From positions 740,860 to 804,859 of the forward strand of contig DPJD01000001.1 in the NCBI GenBank assembly GCA_003543215.1: DNA of 64,000 nt, read 5' to 3'. Positions 18,020-25,742 of this stretch are shown here, one piece after another (positions within the stretch are counted from its first letter, which is position 1; every line of letters starts with the position of its first letter). The notes beneath the pieces are model-generated. The model was given only the letters and a program-made list of their open reading frames with translations, had not been told where the DNA came from and did not search any database. This DNA is from Erysipelotrichaceae bacterium. Its GTDB lineage: Bacteria; Bacillota_I; Bacilli_A; Erysipelotrichales; Erysipelotrichaceae. A program made the translations under genes and the position numbers.

Positions 18020-18028
18020 ATTATACCA
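18020..18028 (-). promoter_or_regulatory. Extended -10 promoter of 6S RNA
   Basis: TGG-TATAAT on the minus strand, placing the start at about 18013-18015. It lies in the 17 bases just upstream of the RNA and downstream of the aspS stop. Confidence 0.65.
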
Positions 18029-18032
18029 TAAA

Positions 18033-19778
18033 TTATTCTTTTGCAATCAAGAGATGCAATTCTTCCAACTGTTTCATCTCTACTGGACTTGGTGCTTCTG
18101 TCAATGGACATCTTGCAGAGGCATTCTTAGGGAAGGCAATGACATCACGTAATGAATCAGATTGTGTCAGTACCATCGCGAAACGATCTAAGCCAAAGGC
18201 GATGCCACCATGGGGAGGCGTACCATATTTGAACGCATCGACGAAGAAACCAAAGCGTTCTTGGATCTGCTCTTGCGTAAACCCAATCAACTCAAACATC
18301 GTTCGTTGCATTGCTTGGTCATAGATTCGCATCGAACCACCTGCAATCTCAAAGCCATTTAAAACCAAGTCATACGCATGTGCCTTCGCCAATTCTGGAT
18401 GTGCCTTAAGCTCTTCCACAGAACCAACCTTTGGACGTGTGAACGGATGATGCTTCGCAACATAGCGATTATTTTCATCATCATATTCAAAGAGTGGGAA
18501 ATCCACGACCCAAAGATAGGAGAAATCCGCTTTTGATGTGAGATTCAATTTATCGCGAAGCGCTAATCGTACCGCACCCAAAGCATTGGCTGCTCTTTCC
18601 CAACGGTCGGCTGTGAGCAGAACCAAATCCTGCTCTTTCAAACTGAGCTGTTCAATCAATGATTTACATTGTTCCTCACTGAAAAATTTAACGGCACTAC
18701 CCTCTAGTTGAGCATTGACATATTTCAATGCAACCAAAGCTTTCGTCCCATTCTTCTTAGCCACGTCTGTTAGTGCGTCCACTTCCTTACGCGTGAAATG
18801 AGCACCCTCATTGACGACAATCGATTTGATGGATCCATCTTTAAGACTTAAGGCATTTTGGAAAATCGGGAATTCCGTCCCAACAAAGACATCTTTAACT
18901 TCATTCAACTTCAAACCAAATCGATTATCCGGTTTATCACTACCATATTGATCCATCGCATCTTGATAGGATAATTTCAAGAATGGTGTGTTGACCTCTT
19001 GATTCAAGACAACCTTCATAACATCCTTGACCATCAATTCTATCAAGTCTTGGAATTCATGTTCATCTAAGAATGAAGTTTCAATATCGACTTGTGTAAA
19101 GTCCAATTGACGATCCGCACGCAAATCTTCATCTCTAAAACAACGTGCGATTTGATAATAACGCTCAATCCCTGAAATCATAAGCAGTTGCTTGAAAATC
19201 TGAGGTGATTGCGCCAAAGCATAGAATTCACCTGCATGGACACGTGACGGAACCAAGTACTCGCGTGATCCCTCTGGTGTGGACTTGGTAAGCATCGGTG
19301 TTTCCACATCGATGAAACCATTGTCATCCAAATAGTTGCGCATCGTACGTACGATCTTAGCTCTTTGTATCAATTTTTTCTGCATTTCAGGACGACGCAA
19401 GTCCAGATAACGATATTTCAAACGTGTGTCTTCTAGTGCATCTGTTTCATCTTGTATGATCATCGGTGTCAATTCCGCTTGATTAATGATTTTGAAACCA
19501 CTGACTTTGACTTCGATCTCACCCGTTGCCAACTTAGGATTCGCATCCTTACGTTGAATGACCTCACCCGATATTTGTAAGATGTATTCATTTCGTACAT
19601 CTTTGATCTGTTCACTGATGGACTCATCAAAAACACACTGCGTGATGCCTTCACGGTCGCGTAAGTCGATGAAAACGATTGATCCAAAATTGCGACGTTT
19701 GCTGACCCAACCCACTAAAGTAATCTTCTGATTGAGATGGCTTGTATTCAATTCCCCACAATGATGTGTCTTAAGCAT
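18033..19778 (-). CDS. aspS: Aspartyl-tRNA synthetase
   Basis: Class IIb synthetase, 581 residues. It has an N-terminal OB fold (anticodon binding, VGWVSKRRNFGSIVFIDLRD), motif 2 (FRDEDLRADRQ), the bacterial insertion GAD domain, and motif 3 (GIAFGLDRFAM). The ATG at 19778 has a GGAGGAGA site, and the start overlaps the hisS stop by 8 bases. It is the second gene of a hisS-aspS operon under one T-box leader. Confidence 0.96.
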   Translation of the reverse strand: MLKTHHCGELNTSHLNQKITLVGWVSKRRNFGSIVFIDLRDREGITQCVFDESISEQIKDVRNEYILQISGEVIQRKDANPKLATGEIEVKVSGFKIINQAELTPMIIQDETDALEDTRLKYRYLDLRRPEMQKKLIQRAKIVRTMRNYLDDNGFIDVETPMLTKSTPEGSREYLVPSRVHAGEFYALAQSPQIFKQLLMISGIERYYQIARCFRDEDLRADRQLDFTQVDIETSFLDEHEFQDLIELMVKDVMKVVLNQEVNTPFLKLSYQDAMDQYGSDKPDNRFGLKLNEVKDVFVGTEFPIFQNALSLKDGSIKSIVVNEGAHFTRKEVDALTDVAKKNGTKALVALKYVNAQLEGSAVKFFSEEQCKSLIEQLSLKEQDLVLLTADRWERAANALGAVRLALRDKLNLTSKADFSYLWVVDFPLFEYDDENNRYVAKHHPFTRPKVGSVEELKAHPELAKAHAYDLVLNGFEIAGGSMRIYDQAMQRTMFELIGFTQEQIQERFGFFVDAFKYGTPPHGGIAFGLDRFAMVLTQSDSLRDVIAFPKNASARCPLTEAPSPVEMKQLEELHLLIAKE

Positions 19779-21084
19779 GTTCTCCTCCATGATCATGATC
19801 ACAAACATGATCTTCATTCAACCAATGATCCAATTGATGCAAGATTTCATTTTCGCCCAAAGTGACTTGTTCCTGCGTTTCAATGTTCTTTAAAACCAAC
19901 TGACCTTTTGCCATTTCATTTTGGCCTAATAAGATCGCAACTTTAGCACCCTTACGTTCAACTGTTTTGAACTGAGCTTTAAACGAACGACGATAATAGT
20001 CATAATCTGCCTTATACCCATTCAAACGTAAGTAATTACTCAAATGATATGCATAATCCAAAGCTTCATCATCCAAGGTGACACAATAGACATCAATGCC
20101 CTCGTCTTGGACCAGTTCAACACCTTCCGCATCCAATGCGACCAACAGACGCTCAATACCCATTCCAAATCCGATACCGCTCATCTTAGGACCGCCTAGT
20201 TCTTCGACAAGTTGATCATAACGACCCCCACCAAAGACAGTCGCTTGAGAGCCCATATCTTTATTGACACTCACAACTTCAAAGACCGTATGCGTGTAGT
20301 AATCCAAACCTCGAACCAATCGATCAGAGATCTCAACTTCTACACCACTGTCCTTTAAAACACTAACCAGTTGATTAAAATAGGCTTTTGATTCTTCATT
20401 CAAGTAATCTTGTAGTCGTGGCGCACTGAGCATGCTCGCATGTTCCGCATCGACTTTGCAATCCAAGATACGCAATGGATTCTGCTCGTAACGACGTTGG
20501 CAATCGCCACACATCGTGTGAATATCCGCTTCAAAATGCTTCTTCAAAGCTTCTTTATACGCTTGACGACTTTCTTGGTCGCCTAAGGTATTGACCAAGA
20601 CTTTCAAATCATTCAAGCCAAGTGTTCTTACAAAGGTCAAACCTAAGCCGATAACTTCCGCATCGATATAGGGTGTTTTATCACCCAAGACCTCAATCCC
20701 AAATTGATGGTGAATCCGCATCCGCCCCTTTTGTGGACGCTCATAGCGGAAACACGGGCTCACGTAATAGTATTTAAATGGTGAATCGGGTTGTGTGTAC
20801 CATTTGTTCTCAACAAAACTACGGATCAAGCCTGCAGTTCCTTCTGGTTTGAGACTTAAAGAACGCTCACCCCGATCCATGAATGTATACATTTCTTTAT
20901 TGATCACATCACTTGAATCATTGGCACGTGCAAAGACCTCCGTATGTTCAAATTCTGGAGTACGAACTTCTTCGTAACCATAAACTTGCATCATTTCACG
21001 GATCAATTGCTCAATCTTATGCCACTTCTTGATTTCTTTACCATACACATCTTGTGTTCCTCTTGGAACTTGATACTTTGACAT
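19771..21084 (-). CDS. hisS: Histidyl-tRNA synthetase
   Basis: Class IIa synthetase, 437 residues. It shows PRGTQDVYG at the start, motif 2 (YYVSPCFRYERPQKGR), the His-specific motif (LVRGLDYYTHTVFE), motif 3 (GIGFGMGIERL) and an anticodon-binding C-terminal domain. The ATG at 21084 has a GGAGG site; the frame continues into the T-box leader but is not coding there. The last residues are His/Cys/Asp-rich (DHVCDHDHGGEH), in DNA that also encodes the aspS ribosome site, so this tail may simply reflect overlap constraints. Confidence 0.96.
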   Translation of the reverse strand: MSKYQVPRGTQDVYGKEIKKWHKIEQLIREMMQVYGYEEVRTPEFEHTEVFARANDSSDVINKEMYTFMDRGERSLSLKPEGTAGLIRSFVENKWYTQPDSPFKYYYVSPCFRYERPQKGRMRIHHQFGIEVLGDKTPYIDAEVIGLGLTFVRTLGLNDLKVLVNTLGDQESRQAYKEALKKHFEADIHTMCGDCQRRYEQNPLRILDCKVDAEHASMLSAPRLQDYLNEESKAYFNQLVSVLKDSGVEVEISDRLVRGLDYYTHTVFEVVSVNKDMGSQATVFGGGRYDQLVEELGGPKMSGIGFGMGIERLLVALDAEGVELVQDEGIDVYCVTLDDEALDYAYHLSNYLRLNGYKADYDYYRRSFKAQFKTVERKGAKVAILLGQNEMAKGQLVLKNIETQEQVTLGENEILHQLDHWLNEDHVCDHDHGGEHA

Positions 21085-21310
21085 ATTTGCCTCCTTGAAT
21101 AAAAAAAGCCTCCAGTTAAGGACGCTTTCACGTGGTACCACCTTAATTTGTATTAAAAATACACACTCAAGTCGATAACGGGATGACCGTCTACTTCTAC
21201 TAAGTTCAAAGTAGCTTCTCCTAGGTGTCGATTCAATGGTCGATTTGGAACTTGCACCCTACATTCCATCTCTATAAAACCAAACCATCAAACTTCCTAA
21301 TCATTGAATT
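21085..21310 (-). promoter_or_regulatory. T-box riboswitch leader of hisS-aspS
   Basis: The conserved T-box core AAGGTGGTACCACG lies at 21131-21144 on the minus strand. It is followed by the terminator stem (AGCGTCC / GGAGGCT) and a run of T before hisS. The Stem I specifier region contains GACAC (21225-21229). Aligned with the pheS and ileS leaders in this window, where the specifier is directly followed by A-C, the codon is GAC (Asp); CAC (His) overlaps it two bases later. Uncharged tRNA binding is expected to favour the antiterminator. Confidence 0.93.
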
Positions 21311-21316
21311 TATCCT

Positions 21317-21345
21317 ATAATAGCACAGTTTAAAAAGTCCGACAA
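21317..21345 (-). promoter_or_regulatory. Promoter of the hisS-aspS T-box leader
   Basis: -35 TTGTCG (21340-21345), a 17-base spacer and -10 TATTAT (21317-21322) with an extended TGC. It lies immediately after the rel stop codon. Confidence 0.7.
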
Positions 21346-23544
21346 CTAATTCTGAGCACGTTGCACTTCAAAAACATTCTCAATCTTCTTAAGATTCGCC
21401 ATGACTACTTTGAGATGTTCCGCATCACTGACGACGACATTCAAATAGGTCGTCGCTGTAACCTTATCTTCATTGACCGTCGAATTGACCGCAACCAAAC
21501 CTGCTTTACATTGACTGATGATGGTCACTAAATCGGAAATCAAGAACGACCGATCCTGAGCCAAGATATAGAGTTTGACTTCATACTTACCTTCTTTGCG
21601 TTCTTCATCCCATTCCACATGGATCAAACGTTTGGTCTCATTTTTGATATTGACACAATCCTTACGATGGACCTTAACCCCTTGACCTTTGGTTATGAAG
21701 CCAACGATATCATCGCCTGGTACTGGTGCACAACACCCCGCCAAACTGATCATCATGGATTCGACACCAGAAACGCGGATACCCGATTTCGAAACGGTTT
21801 TTTTGACTTGCGTATTTCTAAAGACACGATCTAAATTGAAACCATCCAACAAACCACGTTTCTGAACATTCAAACGTTCAAACACGGCAGCCAAGGATAG
21901 CGATTTAACGGCTATTGCATAATAAAAGTCATTTAAATTACCAACTGTGAAATGTTGGAACACATTCTCCAAACGCTTACTTGAAATAAGTTCTTTGTCA
22001 TCAATACTACGTTTCTTACATTCTTCTTTGAAGAGATGTTCACCTTTTTCAATATAGATCGAACGATCATCCATTTCCTTCTTTTGAAGATAATTCCGGA
22101 TCTTCGACTTTGCATGCGTTGTTTTAACAATCTTCAACCAATCCTCAGAAGGCCCATTGGATTGTTTAGATGTCTTGATTGAAACGACATCCCCTGTTTT
22201 CAAAGGTGTATTCAATGGAACCAAGACATTATTCACAATGGCCCCGACGGTCGCATGCCCAATTTCCGTATGGATACGATACGCAAAATCCAAAGGTGTC
22301 GCTCCATTTGGCAAGTCAATGACCCGTCCTTTCGGAGACATGACATAAACATTGGCTTCAAAAACGTCATGCGTCAGAATATCCATGTATTCATCCGCAT
22401 CTTTACTCTCTTGGGTTAGATTACCAAAGTCTTTGAACCAAGAAAGTCGATCTTCAATCTCTTTCTGATTCTTTTCAGGTGTGAACTTGGAACCTTCTTT
22501 ATAATGCCAATGCGCCGCAATCCCTTTTTCAGCGATTGAATCCATCTCTTCCGTCCGTATTTGAACTTCATAGATACTTCCACCTTCACCAACAATCGTG
22601 GTGTGCAAGGATTGATACATGTTCATCTTCGGCATCGCAATATAATCTTTTAATCGACCTGGAATCGGGCGATAATCCGCATGGATGTAACCTAATATCT
22701 CATAACATGAGACTTTGTCGGTTGTGACGATACGGATCGCGTGCAAATCCAAGATCTCATCGAAACGCTTGTTTTTCGTCGTCATCTTTTTGTAGATGCT
22801 ATAAAGATGTTTAGAGCGACCAAAGATTCTAAATTTGATCTTATTCTCGGTCAAAAGCGCACTGATATCTTTGATCATCGTATTGACCTGAAGATCACGC
22901 TCCGCTTTCCGCATTTCGACAAGATGTGCAACTTCATAGTATTTATCTGGATAAAGATAATAAAAACTTAAGTCCTCAAGCTCATTCTTGATTTCACTGA
23001 TCCCCAAACGATGCGCGATCGGTGCATAGACATCCAAGGTTTCTGCCGCAATCTTCTTCTGTTTGATTTCACTCATGAACTGAAGGGTTCGCATGTTATG
23101 CAAACGATCCACTAACTTGATTAGAATGACGCGGATATCTTTTGCCATCGCAATAAAGATCTTACGATGATTGACCGCCATGTACTCTTTTTCATCTTTG
23201 AATTCGATATTACCAATCTTGGTAACCGATTCGACCAAGGTCGCGATCTCATCATCAAATTCAGCAGCCAATTGATCCTTCGAGATATCACAATCTTCAA
23301 TCACATCATGAAGCAAACCTGCCGCAATCGCCTTCGGTCCAACTTTCAAGTCCGCAAGTATATAGGCTACATTCAAAAGGTGAACGATATAAGGTTCACC
23401 ACTTTTTCTTAATTGTGTCTTATGTTGTTCTGATGCATAAAGAAAAGCTCTTTGAATCAGATCCAAAGCTTCTTTGTCTGGATTCACCGCTCTGACGAGA
23501 TCGAGAATCGCATCAATTGTGATCTCTTGTTGTTTTCTTTGCAT
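21346..23544 (-). CDS. rel: Bifunctional (p)ppGpp synthetase/hydrolase
   Basis: Long RelA/SpoT homologue of the stringent response, 732 residues. It has an HD hydrolase domain (LLHDVIEDCDI near residue 75), a synthetase domain (GRSKHLYSIYKKM and the RFDEILDLHAIR substrate loop), a TGS domain (VYVMSPKGRVIDLPNGATPLDFAY), a zinc-finger-like CCAPVPGDDIVGF segment and a C-terminal ACT domain. Both catalytic halves look intact, so it should both make and degrade (p)ppGpp. A terminator-like hairpin sits in the 38 bases between apt and rel. Confidence 0.96.
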   Translation of the reverse strand: MQRKQQEITIDAILDLVRAVNPDKEALDLIQRAFLYASEQHKTQLRKSGEPYIVHLLNVAYILADLKVGPKAIAAGLLHDVIEDCDISKDQLAAEFDDEIATLVESVTKIGNIEFKDEKEYMAVNHRKIFIAMAKDIRVILIKLVDRLHNMRTLQFMSEIKQKKIAAETLDVYAPIAHRLGISEIKNELEDLSFYYLYPDKYYEVAHLVEMRKAERDLQVNTMIKDISALLTENKIKFRIFGRSKHLYSIYKKMTTKNKRFDEILDLHAIRIVTTDKVSCYEILGYIHADYRPIPGRLKDYIAMPKMNMYQSLHTTIVGEGGSIYEVQIRTEEMDSIAEKGIAAHWHYKEGSKFTPEKNQKEIEDRLSWFKDFGNLTQESKDADEYMDILTHDVFEANVYVMSPKGRVIDLPNGATPLDFAYRIHTEIGHATVGAIVNNVLVPLNTPLKTGDVVSIKTSKQSNGPSEDWLKIVKTTHAKSKIRNYLQKKEMDDRSIYIEKGEHLFKEECKKRSIDDKELISSKRLENVFQHFTVGNLNDFYYAIAVKSLSLAAVFERLNVQKRGLLDGFNLDRVFRNTQVKKTVSKSGIRVSGVESMMISLAGCCAPVPGDDIVGFITKGQGVKVHRKDCVNIKNETKRLIHVEWDEERKEGKYEVKLYILAQDRSFLISDLVTIISQCKAGLVAVNSTVNEDKVTATTYLNVVVSDAEHLKVVMANLKKIENVFEVQRAQN

Positions 23545-23558
23545 AGAAACCTATCTTT

Positions 23559-23583
23559 TAAAAATCGAAGACAAGTCTTCGAT
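23559..23583 (-). terminator. Intrinsic terminator between apt and rel
   Basis: A perfect 9-bp inverted repeat (ATCGAAGAC / GTCTTCGAT, 2-base centre) followed on the minus strand by five T. It begins in the apt stop codon and ends about 15 bases before the rel start. Confidence 0.7.
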
Positions 23584-24098
23584 CAATCATAATTAACTAA
23601 AGTGAATATTGGATAGCCCTTAAGCACATCGCGTCCTTTGAGAGCGTCAAGTTCGATCAAGAAGGCACAACCAACTACGATGCCACCCAATTGTTCAATC
23701 AAACGAATCGTCGCTTCAACGGTTCCACCTGTCGCCAATAAATCATCGACAATCAAAACACGTTGACCAGGCTTGATGCTGTCTTTATGAACATGGAGTT
23801 CATTTTTTCCATATTCCAAAGCATAGCTGTAGCTAACAGTTTCGCGCGGCAATTTGCCAGGTTTGCGAACCGGAACAAAGCCGATACCAAGTTCAAATGC
23901 AACGGGACAACCAAAAATAAAGCCACGGGATTCAGGCCCAACCACGATTTCCGCATTGACTTCACGTGCAAATTGGACGACTTCTTGAGTAGCATTATGA
24001 AATGCTTCACCATCACCCATCAAAGGTGTGATGTCTCTAAATAAAATGCCTTCAATCGGAAAATCTTGAATGTCTGCTATATATTTTTTATAGTCCAT
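23583..24098 (-). CDS. apt: Adenine phosphoribosyltransferase
   Basis: Salvages adenine (from MTA/SAH breakdown among other sources) to AMP using PRPP. The 171-residue length is standard, and the PRPP site VLIVDDLLATGGT and the flexible-loop region (KPGKLPRETVSYSY) are clear. I use the ATG at 24098, preceded by GGAGATAGG, because the upstream frame extension overlaps the promoter. Sits between recJ and rel, an order common in Firmicutes. Confidence 0.95.
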   Translation of the reverse strand: MDYKKYIADIQDFPIEGILFRDITPLMGDGEAFHNATQEVVQFAREVNAEIVVGPESRGFIFGCPVAFELGIGFVPVRKPGKLPRETVSYSYALEYGKNELHVHKDSIKPGQRVLIVDDLLATGGTVEATIRLIEQLGGIVVGCAFLIELDALKGRDVLKGYPIFTLVNYD

Positions 24099-24120
24099 AC
24101 CTATCTCCTGTAACACAACT

Positions 24121-24148
24121 ATTATAGCAAAACACAAACAAATTACAA
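24121..24148 (-). promoter_or_regulatory. Promoter of apt
   Basis: -35 TTGTAA (24143-24148), a 16-base spacer and -10 TATAAT (24121-24126) with an extended TGC, between recJ and apt. Confidence 0.65.
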
Positions 24149-24153
24149 GGAAA

Positions 24154-25701
24154 CTAACGCTCTGCAAAGGATTTGATCAGAAGCTTCAATTGACGTCTCG
24201 AACGATAATCATCGATACTGACTTGAGCCTTTATTGAATTGAAAACAGGTAGATGTGTCTCATTCATCGTGTCATTAAAGGACACCGCATCGACCATACG
24301 ACCAAAAATCATCAATTTGAAACGTAAGCCCATTCGCATGCGTTGTACATCACGAATCTCAACATCTTTAAACCAGAACTCTGGCCATACAAAACCGTGT
24401 CCAAATGGCCTGAAATGCATGCAATCCTCAATCACATCCATATCAAACCATTCCATACGCATAATTAAGCCATCATCGCGTCCTTCAGATACATCTAAAG
24501 TTAAGACGTGTTCATTGATCAAGCGTTTGAACTCATTTTCATCATCCTTCTTAAGTTCAATCCCCGCTGCAGCCGCATGTCCTCCATAACGCAACAATAA
24601 GTGACTTGCAGGTTCTATCAAAGCTCTAAGATCAATGCCACCAAACGAACGAGCACTCCCTTTCAAACGGCCTTGGTGTTCATTCAACACAAAGACAGGT
24701 TTACGCAATTCACTCGCTAATCGACCCGCTGTAATACCCACGATCCCTTCGTGGAATTGAGGACTGGATAAGACCTGTACGTCAGCTTCATCAATTAATG
24801 ATAATGCTTCAATGTACATGGTTTGATTGATTTCTTTACGACGATCGTTGATCCGCAACATCTCCTTCGCAAAGGTTTGAATCGTATAAGGATGCTCCAA
24901 GGAAAGATATTCAACCAACTGATTGACATTGACTTGATCCGCCAAGCGACCAAAGGCATTGATTTTAGGCACCAATTGAAAAGCGATGTCTTGTTCATTG
25001 ATGATTCCTGTTTTATTAAAAAGTGGTTTCAATGTCTCATAACCATTTTGATTGATCAACTCGATGCCAGCCATCACACATGCTCGATTAAAGCCCCAAA
25101 GCGGCATGACATCCGCAATGGTTGCGATTGCGGCTAAACTGCATAAGTAAGCATCAAAGCCAATCAAATGATGACTTAATTGAAAACTTAGGCCTGAACC
25201 ACACATGTTTTGATCAAATTCATCCAACATATCCGGATGAATCAAATGCGTGCAATCCACTTCCTGCTCAATTTGATGGTGATCCAAAATCAAGCTCGTC
25301 GCATGATGCTCATTCAATATCTTAAGTGCACTATGCGCACTCACTCCATTATCCACACATATAAAAAATGAATATCCCTTATCCAACGCCTTCTCAACCG
25401 TCGCAACATTTAACCCATAACCTTCTGTGAACCGATTAGGGATGTAATATCCCACATCTGCCCCCATTTTACGTAAAGTCTGAACCATGATGGTCGTTGC
25501 GATGATTCCATCCGCATCATAATCACCACATACAATCATTTTACGCTGATTTGTGATTGCTTCACGAATGAGCCCACTGGCCTTAAGAAAAAGTTCATGT
25601 TCAGAAAACACCAATTTTGGTGGATTGTATAATTCTTGGATCTGGTGATCCTTGAGTTGATTGAACTCAATCAAGGCATCGAGTAATGTGTTGTTTGTCA
25701 T
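24154..25701 (-). CDS. recJ: Single-stranded-DNA exonuclease RecJ, compact form
   Basis: DHH-family 5'-3' exonuclease for recombination and repair, 515 residues. The metal-binding motifs are present: DYDADG near residue 60, CVDNGVS, LDHHQ near 138 and, in the DHHA1 domain, RYGGHAAAAGI. It is much shorter than Bacillus RecJ (about 790), retaining the catalytic core and an OB-like end but no C-terminal extension. The ATG is 6 bases after an extended -10 box with no Shine-Dalgarno. Confidence 0.92.
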   Translation of the reverse strand: MTNNTLLDALIEFNQLKDHQIQELYNPPKLVFSEHELFLKASGLIREAITNQRKMIVCGDYDADGIIATTIMVQTLRKMGADVGYYIPNRFTEGYGLNVATVEKALDKGYSFFICVDNGVSAHSALKILNEHHATSLILDHHQIEQEVDCTHLIHPDMLDEFDQNMCGSGLSFQLSHHLIGFDAYLCSLAAIATIADVMPLWGFNRACVMAGIELINQNGYETLKPLFNKTGIINEQDIAFQLVPKINAFGRLADQVNVNQLVEYLSLEHPYTIQTFAKEMLRINDRRKEINQTMYIEALSLIDEADVQVLSSPQFHEGIVGITAGRLASELRKPVFVLNEHQGRLKGSARSFGGIDLRALIEPASHLLLRYGGHAAAAGIELKKDDENEFKRLINEHVLTLDVSEGRDDGLIMRMEWFDMDVIEDCMHFRPFGHGFVWPEFWFKDVEIRDVQRMRMGLRFKLMIFGRMVDAVSFNDTMNETHLPVFNSIKAQVSIDDYRSRRQLKLLIKSFAER

Positions 25702-25707
25702 ACGTTA

Positions 25708-25716
25708 AGTATATCA
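25708..25716 (-). promoter_or_regulatory. Extended -10 promoter of recJ (candidate leaderless)
   Basis: TGA-TATACT on the minus strand ends 6 bases before the recJ ATG. It directly abuts the T-run of the secDF terminator. Confidence 0.6.
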
Positions 25717-25742
25717 AAAAAAAGAGCAGGTGTTCTGCTCTT
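25717..25742 (-). terminator. Intrinsic terminator of secDF
   Basis: AAGAGCAG / CTGCTCTT stem (25722-25742, 5-base loop) followed by eight T on the minus strand. The stem includes part of the secDF stop codon. Confidence 0.85.

Noticed and set aside
19771..19815. His/Cys-rich tail of HisS as a metal-binding module
   Set aside because: The same bases encode the aspS ribosome site and start; overlap constraint explains the composition.
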